This document shows positions 1 through 9,006 of a stretch of DNA of 50,514 nt, in pieces; position 1 is the stretch's first letter, and every line of letters starts with the position of its first letter. Location: positions 1 through 50,514 of IMG/VR virus record IMGVR_UViG_3300012920_000060; one strand, written 5' to 3'. The notes under the pieces were generated by a model. That model was not told the DNA's origin. It saw only the letters and a program-made list of their open reading frames with translations, and did not search any database. A program made the translations under genes and the position numbers. The stretch is from a virus.

Positions 1-1953
1 CCTGGAACATTAAATACACTTAATGAAATTGCAGCGGCTTTAAATGATGACCCAACATTTACAACTACAGTTAATAATGCTATAGCAACTAAACTGCCAC
101 TTGCTGGTGGTACCATGACAGGAAATATATCACATGCTTCTAATTTTACTGTTAGTGCTGGAGGGAATATAACACTTGATTCTGCTGGAGATATTATTCT
201 TGATGCAGATGGTGATGATTGGAAATTTCACGAAGGTGGAACTGCTGTATTCGAAATCAAGCATGAATCACATGGTGTTGATTTCTTGCTCAATACTGGC
301 AATGAAGATTGGAGTTTTAGAGGCTCTGATGATGGTACAACTATTACAGCTTTACAGCTTGATATATCAGATGCCGGTTTTGGTAAATTTAATGGCGCAT
401 TAGCAGTACAAGGTCAGTCTAGTGCTCATTTAGCCAATAGTGGAACGCTTTCTTTTGACTCAAATAGTTCTACAACGGAATTAAGTTCTTATGCAAATGA
501 TGCAACATCATTTGGAAATATAGCATTTAAAACAGGTTATGGCGGTGCTGCTCCTACTACGATGATGCAAATTCAACCTGGTGGTGTTGCTATAGGAACA
601 CATAACCCACAAAGAGAGTTGCATGTAAAATCTTCTGGCTCAGGAGTAGCAGCCTTTGAAAGTACTGGTGCAGGATTAGCTATACAAGGTAATAGTAGTA
701 CCACAGCCCTAACTGAAATTGTTGGATATAAACAGACTGGTGGTACTTATCACGACATAAACATTCGTGCGGTGAGCTCAGGTGCCCAATTATTTTTAGA
801 TACAAACGGACATGTTGGTATTGGAACTGACTCACCTACGGCTGGTTCGTCAAACACAACAACATTAGAAGTTGCGGGAGCAACAGTTGTTGGTTTTGCT
901 GCAGGCTCTCCATTCAACACTGCTGGTAGAAAATATACCTTTGAATCTCGTTATGCTGGTTCAAATCATTTATCAATAGGTTATATTGCAGATGGATCTA
1001 CTCATGCGCAGGCATTTGTTGCATCACAAAACAACCTTCCATTGTGGGTAGGGGTTGGTACTAAAAATAATATCAAAATGTTGAGTGACAGAAGTACTCA
1101 ATTAACTGGATATGTAGGTTTTGGAACTTTTAGTGCTGGTGCATCAGACGATGTTGATACTACTGTAACTAAAGGTGCAAGACTAAGGTCAATGGGTGGT
1201 CGTGGCGGACAGCCAAATGTATTAGGTTGGGACCATTTAGATAGAAGCAATTCAGCCTTTGACCATAATTCACCGATTACATCTTCTTTTGTTAGTAGCT
1301 ATAACGTGAGCTTTAGTCAACTTGATGGAACTGGAAACAATCGATGGATGTTAGGAGACGGTCCTAATGGAGGATTAACATGGATATGGCAAGGAAAGAA
1401 TTCTAATTCTAGTAACAGTGGAGGCCAAGCTGGTTGGGATTGCGGCAGTATTGGAATAGATAGTAACTATACTTACATGCTTGTTAACTATGTCAAAAGA
1501 ATGACAAGCACAGCAACAGGAACATATTATTATGGAACACAGGGTATATATGACCAAAATGGAAATAGTTTAAATAATCCATATATGACAATCACAGCGA
1601 CAAGTAATTTACCTCTTGGTGTTTGGTGTGCTGATGTACATTTCATAGTATCACATCAATATACAGGAAATGCTTCTTTGCTAAATCAGGGATTATGGAG
1701 AATGGATACAGGTGCTAGATTACAAAACTGGGCAAACCAATTTAGTGGTGTTAACCTATATAGATCCTATCCATCTTCTACGACAACGCATGGTATAGGA
1801 TTCAGAACATATTTATATTATGCAGTACCAGGTGACGGCACGACACTACATTGGGCCCAACCTGCAATTTATAAATGTGACGGCACAGAGCCAACAATAG
1901 CTGAAATAAGAGGTGGAGATAAAACTCTGGCATATAGTGTTACTGCAGCATAG
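1..1953 (+). CDS. Tail fibre / virion adhesin-like protein, 5' partial
   Basis: The reading frame is open from base 1, so the gene begins before the window; the ATG at 115 is internal. Just upstream of it is the phrase LPLAGGTMTGN, a common phage tail-fibre repeat, preceded by a cyanophage-like LNTLNEIAAALNDDP stretch. The visible part is rich in Gly, Ser, Thr and Asn with short alternating beta segments (NITLDSAGDIILDADGDDW, then HVGIGTDSP), as in trimeric beta-helical fibres. The last 250 residues are rich in aromatics and may form a receptor-binding head. A tail APC-like gene follows 8 bp downstream, as is usual after fibre genes. Fibre class is well supported; the receptor and exact T4 equivalent are unknown. 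Confidence 0.8.
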   Translation, partial: PGTLNTLNEIAAALNDDPTFTTTVNNAIATKLPLAGGTMTGNISHASNFTVSAGGNITLDSAGDIILDADGDDWKFHEGGTAVFEIKHESHGVDFLLNTGNEDWSFRGSDDGTTITALQLDISDAGFGKFNGALAVQGQSSAHLANSGTLSFDSNSSTTELSSYANDATSFGNIAFKTGYGGAAPTTMMQIQPGGVAIGTHNPQRELHVKSSGSGVAAFESTGAGLAIQGNSSTTALTEIVGYKQTGGTYHDINIRAVSSGAQLFLDTNGHVGIGTDSPTAGSSNTTTLEVAGATVVGFAAGSPFNTAGRKYTFESRYAGSNHLSIGYIADGSTHAQAFVASQNNLPLWVGVGTKNNIKMLSDRSTQLTGYVGFGTFSAGASDDVDTTVTKGARLRSMGGRGGQPNVLGWDHLDRSNSAFDHNSPITSSFVSSYNVSFSQLDGTGNNRWMLGDGPNGGLTWIWQGKNSNSSNSGGQAGWDCGSIGIDSNYTYMLVNYVKRMTSTATGTYYYGTQGIYDQNGNSLNNPYMTITATSNLPLGVWCADVHFIVSHQYTGNASLLNQGLWRMDTGARLQNWANQFSGVNLYRSYPSSTTTHGIGFRTYLYYAVPGDGTTLHWAQPAIYKCDGTEPTIAEIRGGDKTLAYSVTAA

Positions 1954-1961
1954 GAGGAATA

Positions 1962-2255
1962 ATGGCACATAGATTAGATCACGGACAACCAATTTTTCCA
2001 GGAGCTCCTGGAGAAGATGCTACTGATTTATCAGGTTCAGATAGAGAAGCTTTTTTTCAAAAAATAGAAGATGAAGGTTTAGAAATTCTAAGAGAAGAAC
2101 GGAATAAACTTTTACAGGAAAGTGATTGGACACAAAACTCTGATATACCAGAAGAAACAAGAAATGCTTGGACTACATATAGACAAGAATTAAGGGATAT
2201 AACAAAAACCTATTATAATATAGGTGAGGTAATTTGGCCTAATAAACCTAGTTAA
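1962..2255 (+). CDS. Phage tail assembly chaperone-like protein (APC family)
   Basis: A 97-residue protein with a clear ribosome site (AGGAGG about 5 nt before the ATG). The C-terminal half carries the pattern RNKLLQESDWTQ, then D-I-P, then W-x-x-YRQELRDI, the hallmark of the phage tail assembly chaperone family (Phage_tail_APC). These small proteins usually follow tail-fibre genes and are thought to help fibre folding or attachment. The N-terminal half has no recognisable domain. Position after the fibre gene and before the late promoters of gene 13 supports a virion assembly role. The family assignment is by eye from the motif. Confidence 0.7.
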   Translation: MAHRLDHGQPIFPGAPGEDATDLSGSDREAFFQKIEDEGLEILREERNKLLQESDWTQNSDIPEETRNAWTTYRQELRDITKTYYNIGEVIWPNKPS

Positions 2256-2270
2256 TCAAGGTTTTTATGT

Positions 2271-2278
2271 TATAAATA
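2271..2278 (+). promoter_or_regulatory. T4-type late promoter TATAAATA (upstream copy before gene 13)
   Basis: An exact TATAAATA lies in the 60-bp gap after the tail chaperone gene. In T4-like phages this octamer is the whole late promoter, recognised by the gp55 sigma factor encoded at 23261. It is the first of two copies before gene 13. Confidence 0.55.
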
Positions 2279-2302
2279 GAGTATATTGGAAGGTTAAGAG
2301 GG

Positions 2303-2310
2303 TATAAATA
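2303..2310 (+). promoter_or_regulatory. T4-type late promoter TATAAATA of gene 13
   Basis: An exact TATAAATA ends 5 nt before the gene 13 ATG. In T4 the late start point lies about six bases after the octamer, so transcription should begin at or next to the start codon and give a leaderless message. No Shine-Dalgarno sequence lies between the octamer and the ATG. Confidence 0.75.
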
Positions 2311-2315
2311 GTATT

Positions 2316-3293
2316 ATGGCAAAACCAAATTCAAGAGCAACATTTTTAGATTACTGTTTAAGAGCATTAGGAGCTCCTGTCATAGAGATAAATGTCGATG
2401 AAGACCAGGCTGATGATAGAATAGACGAGGCTCTACAATTTTATCAATCCTATCATATGGATGCTATAGAAAAAGTATATCTAAAGCATAAGGTTACTAA
2501 CAGTCAGTTAATATTTCAAGCGGTGACAACGGGTACATTTGTGGAAGGTGAGACTATTACGGGTGGTACATCTGGAGCAAAGGCTGTAGTTAAATCAGTA
2601 CCTACAACATCAACTCTTAGATACAATGTACTCAAGGATTCCAACGTACCTTTCCAAGCAAGTGAAACGGTGACCGGTGAAACATCCGGAGCTACTGGAG
2701 TTATCTCATCATCTGGAGGAATAGTAATAGGCGATATGGAAAATGGATTTGTACCTATTAATGATTTAGTAACTGATGTAGTACAAGTCTTACCTATTAG
2801 GGATTCAGTAACTTCTACTGATATGTTTGATATAAGATATCAGATACATTTAAATGATATTTATTCTTTAGGATTTATGGGACAATTAACTGAGTATGTC
2901 ATGTCTCAACAATTCTTATCTCTCTTAGATAGAGTTATTGATTCAGATGAAAAACATATTAGCTTTGAGAGACATATGAACAGACTGACAATTCATATGG
3001 ATTGGAATGACGAGGTTGATGTAGATGATTTCCTAGTAGTAGAATGTTATAGAATTATTGACCCAGATACATTTACTGATGTATATAATGATTACTATTT
3101 AAAAAAATATGCCACTGCATTAATTAAAAAACAATGGGGACAAAACTTACTTAAGTTTGAGGGCATGCAAATGCCAGGTGGAGTACAATTTAATGGAAGA
3201 CAATTGTATGATGATGCTGTCACTGAACTAGAACAATTAACAGAAGAAGCAAGACTTAATTGGGAACAACCAATTGACTTCATGACGGGGTAA
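2316..3293 (+). CDS. gp13: Neck protein gp13 (head completion)
   Basis: Homologue of T4 gp13, which with gp14 forms the neck joining the filled head to the tail. The N-terminus (YCLRALGAPVIEINVDEDQ, residues 13-31, then DDRIDEALQFYQSYH) is the family signature. About 325 residues, slightly longer than T4 gp13. Residues 70-135 hold an insertion with two copies of a short beta motif, ETITGGTSGA and ETVTGETSGA, absent from the T4 core and probably an exposed decoration on the neck. Gene 14 follows after 3 bp. The start is fixed by the conserved N-terminus and the adjoining late promoter. Confidence 0.93.
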   Translation: MAKPNSRATFLDYCLRALGAPVIEINVDEDQADDRIDEALQFYQSYHMDAIEKVYLKHKVTNSQLIFQAVTTGTFVEGETITGGTSGAKAVVKSVPTTSTLRYNVLKDSNVPFQASETVTGETSGATGVISSSGGIVIGDMENGFVPINDLVTDVVQVLPIRDSVTSTDMFDIRYQIHLNDIYSLGFMGQLTEYVMSQQFLSLLDRVIDSDEKHISFERHMNRLTIHMDWNDEVDVDDFLVVECYRIIDPDTFTDVYNDYYLKKYATALIKKQWGQNLLKFEGMQMPGGVQFNGRQLYDDAVTELEQLTEEARLNWEQPIDFMTG

Positions 3294-3296
3294 ACC

Positions 3297-4304
3297 ATGC
3301 CTAGGAATGTATATTTTTCTCAGGCCGTAAGATCCGAACAAAATCTATATGAAGACCTAATTATTGAATCATTAAAAATATATGGTCAAGATGTTTATTA
3401 TGTTCCAAGGATTTTAGTCAATAGAGATACAATTTTAAACGAAGACCCTGCGTCTAAGTTTGATGACGCATTCTTAATCGAAGCTTACATTGAAAACACT
3501 GAAGGTTTTGAAGGTGCAGGGGATTTATACTCTAAATTTGGTTTAGAAATTAGAGATGAAGCTCAATTTATTATTTCACGTAAGGTATGGGAAAGAAGAG
3601 TTGGTATTTTTGATACAAGAGATACTGATACAGACCCTAGACCATTAGAAGGAGACTTATTATTCCTTCCAATGACAAATAGCTTCTTTGAGATATCAAT
3701 GGTAGAAGATGATAAACCATTCTATCAATTATCTGACTTACCCGTATATAAACTTACATGCTCATTATTTGAATACTCTGAGGAAGATTTTGATACAGGT
3801 GTCGATGTCATTGATACTGAAATAAATAAAATATCATATCAAGTTGCTATGAATATAGATATACAAGATGCTCAAGGTGATACATCATTATTATTTAATG
3901 TAGGTGACACTGTAAAACAAATACATGTGGACCAAGTGTTAAATGAATCAGGAGATGTGGTGACAGCAGAAGTTGCTACAAAAGGTGAGGTTGCGAATGT
4001 AGAAATTTTAAGTTCTACATCACAGAGAGTATTTATTTCAAATGTAGGTGTTACAAACTCTACCGTAGATAGAGAATTTGTAGTTGATTCTACTAAACCA
4101 CTATTTAAATTAAATCCGGTTGATGATTCAACAACTGGAGTCATTGGTATAATAACATTTATTTATGATGAAGTCCTTGATAGTACAGGCACTGCTTTTG
4201 CTACAGATGAAGCAGCACAGAATTATGATTTTGAAGCTATTGCTGATGGGTTCATAGACTTTAGTGAGTCTAATCCATTTGGCGATCCATCGGAGACATA
4301 CTAA
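3297..4304 (+). CDS. gp14: Neck protein gp14
   Basis: Homologue of T4 gp14, the second neck protein. Family features are YFSQAVRSEQNLYEDLIIES near the start, IYGQDVYYVPR, the R-D-x-I-L-N-E-D segment, and the central FGLEIRDEAQFIISRKVW. At 335 residues it is longer than T4 gp14 (about 256); the extra length lies after residue 180 in a Val/Thr-rich, beta-rich segment. It sits directly between 13 and 15 as in T4-like genomes, and its last base is the first base of gene 15, implying translational coupling. Confidence 0.93.
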   Translation: MPRNVYFSQAVRSEQNLYEDLIIESLKIYGQDVYYVPRILVNRDTILNEDPASKFDDAFLIEAYIENTEGFEGAGDLYSKFGLEIRDEAQFIISRKVWERRVGIFDTRDTDTDPRPLEGDLLFLPMTNSFFEISMVEDDKPFYQLSDLPVYKLTCSLFEYSEEDFDTGVDVIDTEINKISYQVAMNIDIQDAQGDTSLLFNVGDTVKQIHVDQVLNESGDVVTAEVATKGEVANVEILSSTSQRVFISNVGVTNSTVDREFVVDSTKPLFKLNPVDDSTTGVIGIITFIYDEVLDSTGTAFATDEAAQNYDFEAIADGFIDFSESNPFGDPSETY

Positions 4305-5482
4305 TGTTTGGCGATCATTTCTATCATGCTACCATGAGAAAGTCAGTTGCTGTCTTTGGTACACTATTTAATAATTTAAAAGTTGTAAGAAAGTCATCTG
4401 ATGGTTCTGTATTAAATAGTCAAAGAGTACCTTTGGCTTACGGTCCAAAACAAAGATTTCTTTCTCGTATTGACCAAGAGATTGGAAGAGATGCATCAGT
4501 GGCTTTAAAGCTTCCACGTATGGGATTTGAAATCACAAGTCTTTCTCTAGACCCTACACAAAAATTACAAAAAAGAAATCCTGTGCAAGAGGTTGATACT
4601 TCCAATCCAAAAAATAAAAAAGTTATAAAACATTTTACATCATATGATATAGGTATGTCTTTATATATTATGGCAAAAAATCAAGATGATGGATTACAAA
4701 TCATGGAACAAATATTACCATATTTCCAGCCTGATTATACAGTGACTATTAAACCAGTTGATGGTTGGACAACATTAAAGCAAGATGTTCCTGTAATATT
4801 ACAAAGTGTAAATATAGATGACCAGTACGAAGGCTCATATGAAGAAAGAAGAGTTTTAATCTATCAGTTAGATTTTATTATGAAAATGAAGTTTTATGGT
4901 CCAGATAAAAGAACAGGTATTATTAGGGAGATTAACATTGACTTTAATAATGATACTGGTGGTTCACAGATATTAGAAAATATGGATTTTACTATATCAC
5001 CATCAACAGCAAGTGCTGATGATACATACTCTGTAGTGACAACAATTAGTGGTGATTCAATAATAAGTACAGAAACAAGTGGTACACAAACACAAGATGA
5101 AACTGGTATAAATTATACTAACTATGTTATGACAGTTGCAGCAAAAACAGGAGATGTAATACCTGGCCAGTCGAGCAATGCATACTATTTTGGAGGTGTA
5201 CAGCAAAAAGAATTTAATTTAATAAGAGGACAGACATACAGATTTGACCAAAGTGATTCAAGCAACGGTGGACATCCATTAAGATTATCAACAACTTCAA
5301 ATGGAACACATGCTGGAGGAACTGAATATACTGAAGGAGTAACATATGTAGGTACTCCTGGTTCGGGTACAGCTTACACTCAAATAGTTGTAAGTAATAA
5401 CACACCAGGTACTTTATATTACTATTGCACTAATCACAGTGGAATGGGAGCTAAGATAAATATATTAACGTCAGCATACTAA
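4304..5482 (+). CDS. gp15: Tail sheath stabiliser gp15 with a C-terminal cupredoxin-like domain
   Basis: The first 225 residues match T4 gp15, the ring that caps and stabilises the tail and binds the neck: MFGDHFYHATMRKSVAVFG at the start, then KLPRMGFEI and the DFIMKMKFYGP segment near 195. T4 gp15 ends at about 272 residues; this one has 392. After a Thr/Ser linker, residues about 283-388 form an added domain with GGHPLRL and, at its end, YYYCTNHSGMG. These supply His, Cys, His and Met in the order of a type 1 copper site. Similar domains occur in marine virus structural proteins. The copper role is inferred only. Confidence 0.9.
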   Translation: MFGDHFYHATMRKSVAVFGTLFNNLKVVRKSSDGSVLNSQRVPLAYGPKQRFLSRIDQEIGRDASVALKLPRMGFEITSLSLDPTQKLQKRNPVQEVDTSNPKNKKVIKHFTSYDIGMSLYIMAKNQDDGLQIMEQILPYFQPDYTVTIKPVDGWTTLKQDVPVILQSVNIDDQYEGSYEERRVLIYQLDFIMKMKFYGPDKRTGIIREINIDFNNDTGGSQILENMDFTISPSTASADDTYSVVTTISGDSIISTETSGTQTQDETGINYTNYVMTVAAKTGDVIPGQSSNAYYFGGVQQKEFNLIRGQTYRFDQSDSSNGGHPLRLSTTSNGTHAGGTEYTEGVTYVGTPGSGTAYTQIVVSNNTPGTLYYYCTNHSGMGAKINILTSAY

Positions 5483-5492
5483 TGTATATATT

Positions 5493-5900
5493 ATGGAAAA
5501 TAAGAAACAAAAGATATCAGCTAACTTAAGTAAAAATTTACCTATAAAGAAGGTAGACCGTCCTTTAACTGATAAAGATGTAAAGGATGATTACGAATTT
5601 TCAAGAAGAACTTATAAAGACTTAATAAATACTGGAGTAAGGTCTCTTGATGTATTGGCTGAACTAGCGAGAGAATCAGAGCATCCAAGAGCATTTGAAG
5701 TATTATCAAAATCTATAAAAGATATTGGTGATACTACAGAAAAATTAATGAAGCTTCAAAAAGATAAAAACGATTTAGGTAAAGAGAAAAGAGAATTAGA
5801 AAAAAAACAAATAACAAATAATAATGTTTTTGTTGGTAGTACATCTGATTTGCAACGAATGCTCCATAATAAAGATGATTATATAGATGCAGAGAATTAA
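5493..5900 (+). CDS. gp16: Terminase small subunit gp16
   Basis: A 135-residue, helix-rich, charged protein matching T4-like gp16, the small terminase that selects phage DNA and regulates gp17. The central part, DDYEFSRRTYKDLINTG followed by DVLAELARESEHPRAFEVL, is the recognisable core, and a long coiled-coil (residues about 60-110, KLMKLQKDKND...KRELEKK) would form the ring stalk. It lies directly before gene 17 and overlaps it by 14 bp, the usual arrangement. DNA modification inferred further along would mean that the terminase acts on modified DNA. Confidence 0.9.
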   Translation: MENKKQKISANLSKNLPIKKVDRPLTDKDVKDDYEFSRRTYKDLINTGVRSLDVLAELARESEHPRAFEVLSKSIKDIGDTTEKLMKLQKDKNDLGKEKRELEKKQITNNNVFVGSTSDLQRMLHNKDDYIDAEN

Positions 5901-7491
5901 GAATAATGAGTTTGGTTATTTAGGAAATCCAAATGTTAAGAGAGATGGAGTTGAAACAGGATTTACTAAGAAGCAAGTTATAGAGTATAAGAAGTGTCTT
6001 AATGACCCTGTATACTTTGCTAAAACTTATATAAAAATTATATCTCTTGATGATGGATTGATTCCATTTGAACCGTATCCATATCAAGAAGAAATGTTTA
6101 CGAGTTTTCGTGAGAATAGATTTAATATAGTACTAGCTTGTAGACAGAGTGGTAAATCCATATCATCAGTTGTTTATTTATTGTGGTATGCATGCTTTCA
6201 CCCAGAGATGACTATTGCCATCCTTGCTAATAAAGGAGCAGTGGCAAGAGAAATGTTAGCTAGGGTAACATTGGCTTTAGAGAATTTACCTTTCTTTTTA
6301 CAGCCTGGTTGCAGAACACTAAATAAAGGTAGTATAGAATTTAGTAATAACTCTAGGATAATAGCAGCTGCTACTTCTAGTAACTCAATTCGTGGATTAT
6401 CAATTAATTTATTGTTCCTAGATGAGTTTGCTTTTGTAGAAAATGATGCAACATTTTATACATCAACTTATCCTGTGGTAACTGCCGGTAAAGATACAAA
6501 AATTATAATATGTTCTACGGCAAATGGATTAGGTAATATATACCATAAGTTATGGGAAGGAGCCACTCAAGGCACCAATGAATTTGTACCTTTTAGAGTT
6601 GATTGGTGGGATGTACCAGGTAGAGATGATAAGTGGAAGCAAGAAACAATTGCTAATACTTCTGAACTACAGTTTGACCAAGAGTTTGGTAATACATTTC
6701 ACGGAAGAGGTAATACATTAATAAGTGCAGACTTTTTAATAAAACAAAAGGCTGTAGAACCGGAGGTTGTAAAAGAAAATTTATTTCTATATAAAGCCCC
6801 GATTGAAGGACATCAGTATGTAATATGTGTTGATGTTGCACAAGGAAGAGGACAGGACTATAGTACTTTTAATATTATAGATGTAAGTTCAACTCCTTTT
6901 GAACAGGTATGTGTATTTAGAGATAATGATATATCTCCTTTGCTACTACCTGATATAATCTATAAATATGCGAATATGTATAACCAAGCATATGTTATAG
7001 TTGAAAGTAATGACCACGGCGCTGTCGTATGTAATGGTTTGTATTATGAACTTGAGTATGAAAATATGTTTGTTGAATCGACCGTTAAGGCTAACGCAAT
7101 AGGTGTTAAGATGACTAAACGGGTCAAAAGGATAGGATGTTCCGGCGTAAAAGATTTGGTGGAACAATCTAAACTAAGAATATATGATGCAGAAACAATT
7201 ATTGAAATGAGTACCTTTGTAGCTAGAGGTAATTCATATATGGCAGTGCCACCTAATCATGATGACTTAATGATGAATTTAGTATTATTTGCTTGGTTCA
7301 CTACTACCGATATTTTTGAAAGTATGACTAAGATAAATATTAAAACGCATTTATATAAAGAAAGATTGAAAGCTATACAAGATGATATGTTACCCTTTGG
7401 ATTTATTGAAGATGGAAGTAAACCTCCTGAAGTAGATGAGGATGGTAATATATGGTTCGAACAGGAATGGAAACAAAATGCAAAAATTTAA
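5887..7491 (+). CDS. gp17: Terminase large subunit gp17 (packaging ATPase and nuclease)
   Basis: Packaging motor of the T4 gp17 family. Walker A is CRQSGKS (residues 85-91), Walker B and catalytic glutamate LLFLDE (175-180), and a coupling motif follows (KIIICSTANG). The C-terminal RNase H-like nuclease shows VDVAQGRGQDYSTF, then VVESNDHG, then NHDDLMMNL, providing the acidic metal ligands. Length (534) is a little below T4 gp17 (610). The ATG overlaps the end of gene 16. The next gene, an ATP-grasp/protease fusion, overlaps its 3' end, which is unusual because gene 18 normally follows. Confidence 0.96.
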   Translation: MQRIKNNEFGYLGNPNVKRDGVETGFTKKQVIEYKKCLNDPVYFAKTYIKIISLDDGLIPFEPYPYQEEMFTSFRENRFNIVLACRQSGKSISSVVYLLWYACFHPEMTIAILANKGAVAREMLARVTLALENLPFFLQPGCRTLNKGSIEFSNNSRIIAAATSSNSIRGLSINLLFLDEFAFVENDATFYTSTYPVVTAGKDTKIIICSTANGLGNIYHKLWEGATQGTNEFVPFRVDWWDVPGRDDKWKQETIANTSELQFDQEFGNTFHGRGNTLISADFLIKQKAVEPEVVKENLFLYKAPIEGHQYVICVDVAQGRGQDYSTFNIIDVSSTPFEQVCVFRDNDISPLLLPDIIYKYANMYNQAYVIVESNDHGAVVCNGLYYELEYENMFVESTVKANAIGVKMTKRVKRIGCSGVKDLVEQSKLRIYDAETIIEMSTFVARGNSYMAVPPNHDDLMMNLVLFAWFTTTDIFESMTKINIKTHLYKERLKAIQDDMLPFGFIEDGSKPPEVDEDGNIWFEQEWKQNAKI

Positions 7492-8911
7492 TGAGTATGG
7501 TACAATAACGGAAGATGTAACTCCAGCTAAGGACTTACACGTGGTAATCATGGGCCTTGGAGAAGAGGAAGGTACTTTTGCAGAAATCATGCAAAAGCTA
7601 TGTAAGAAAAGAGGTATAAAAAATACTCTTATAAACATAGAAGAAGCATACATGGGTTCAAGTGATGTTGAGATAGGTTCGGCAAGAATACGTAACATTG
7701 ATGGAAAAGACAATGAAATCGATATCACTGTTTTAAATACTATTGTATTTGTTAGAGCAGGTGCTTTAAAATCATTGACATCTCAGGCCTTGGTATCTAC
7801 TCTACAAAATATTGGATTCTTTCTTATAAATGATTTAGAAACTATGCTGCTATGTGATAATAAAATGTCATCAGCTCTTACATTAGAGAGAAATAATATT
7901 CCTGTACCTAGGACATCAATAATCAATAATGTAAAATCAATCGAAGATGCACATAAAAAAATAGGTGGTAAATTTCCAGTAATTATTAAAACACTAAGAG
8001 GTACACAGGGTATTGGAGTTTCTAAAGTAAACGATATGAGCTCCTTAGTATCTGTATGTCAATCTTTATGGAAATTTAAAGCTGACTTACTGATACAAGA
8101 ATACTTTGAATTAAAATCAGATATAAGAACACTAGTTATAAACAATAGGATTGTTGGTTCAGCTGAAAGAAAAAAGAAAGATGATAAAGAATTTAGAAAT
8201 AATGTTCATCTTGGTGCAGATACTTTACCATACAATATGTCTGAAGAAGAAAAAGAATTGGTTATAAAGGCTGCTCGATGTACTGGAGCTTCATATGTTG
8301 GAGTTGACCACTGTAAAGTTGGAGATAATTATTATATACTAGAAGTGAATGGTAGTCCAGGTATTAGGTCTCATTTCTTAGGATATGATTTAGAAACTGG
8401 TAAATCAACTAAAAAAATTGATGATGCTGAAGTATTAGACCAAATATTATTATGGTTCAGCGATGACCATAACAGAAGACCTATGATGAGGCAAGAGGTT
8501 GGTTATGTAGAAAGTATTCAGCTCGATGGTATGGAAGATAATCTTATAAGAGCAAAATTCGATACCGGCAATTCAGCATCAGCAACAATGTTACATGTTG
8601 ATAAACTAGAAGTAAATGGTGATATTGCTAAATGGAAAAAGAATGGAGTAACTTTTGAAAGCGAGATAGTAGATATATCAGAACCTAGAAGAGGCCTTAA
8701 AGAATTTGATAAAAGACCGGTTATTGAGCATGGTATTACATTCAATAATAAAAAATACACAATGGAAATAGGATTAACTGAAAAAGATACAGCATCTGAA
8801 ATGCTAGTTAATCGAAAAGATATGACAAAATTTAGGGTTAGTGTACATCCAAACCGAATGTTTATGGTTAGTGACTATGCGGGTAAAGATGACAGTACAA
8901 CTAAAGACTGA
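7478..8911 (+). CDS. RimK-type ATP-grasp ligase fused to RimB-like retropepsin
   Basis: A two-domain protein. Residues about 20-315 form a RimK-like ATP-grasp ligase: FPVIIKTLRGTQGIGVSK (nucleotide loop), IQEYF...DIRTLV, a FRNNVHLGA segment, and YYILEVNGSPGIRSH with the metal ligands. Such enzymes add amino acids, often glutamate, to protein or peptide carboxylates. Residues about 345-475 resemble the ATP-dependent protease/RimB retropepsin family, with AKFDTGNSASATMLH carrying the DTG aspartate motif and a downstream KRPVIEHGITFNNKKY block. The ATG at 7478 is preferred over 7436, which lies deep inside gene 17. The N-terminus MQKFNEYGTITE resembles a capsid-targeting peptide. Substrate unknown. 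Confidence 0.78.
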   Translation: MQKFNEYGTITEDVTPAKDLHVVIMGLGEEEGTFAEIMQKLCKKRGIKNTLINIEEAYMGSSDVEIGSARIRNIDGKDNEIDITVLNTIVFVRAGALKSLTSQALVSTLQNIGFFLINDLETMLLCDNKMSSALTLERNNIPVPRTSIINNVKSIEDAHKKIGGKFPVIIKTLRGTQGIGVSKVNDMSSLVSVCQSLWKFKADLLIQEYFELKSDIRTLVINNRIVGSAERKKKDDKEFRNNVHLGADTLPYNMSEEEKELVIKAARCTGASYVGVDHCKVGDNYYILEVNGSPGIRSHFLGYDLETGKSTKKIDDAEVLDQILLWFSDDHNRRPMMRQEVGYVESIQLDGMEDNLIRAKFDTGNSASATMLHVDKLEVNGDIAKWKKNGVTFESEIVDISEPRRGLKEFDKRPVIEHGITFNNKKYTMEIGLTEKDTASEMLVNRKDMTKFRVSVHPNRMFMVSDYAGKDDSTTKD

Positions 8912-8929
8912 TGTTAAAATAAACAATTT

Positions 8930-8937
8930 TATAAATA
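8930..8937 (+). promoter_or_regulatory. T4-type late promoter TATAAATA of the sheath/tube genes
   Basis: An exact TATAAATA in the 95-bp gap before gene 18. A start about six bases later would give a leader of roughly 60 nt, containing an AGAGGA ribosome site before the ATG at 9007. It should drive genes 18 and 19. Confidence 0.7.
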
Positions 8938-9006
8938 ATAGTACGTGAATATAAACCGTATTATGATAACTTATAAATTAACTCAATAAATATAGAGGAC
9001 AAAGCG

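Noticed and set aside
7436-7477. Upstream ATG for the RimK-like gene
   Set aside because: It would add 14 residues read from within gene 17; the ATG at 7478 gives a family-like and targeting-like N-terminus.
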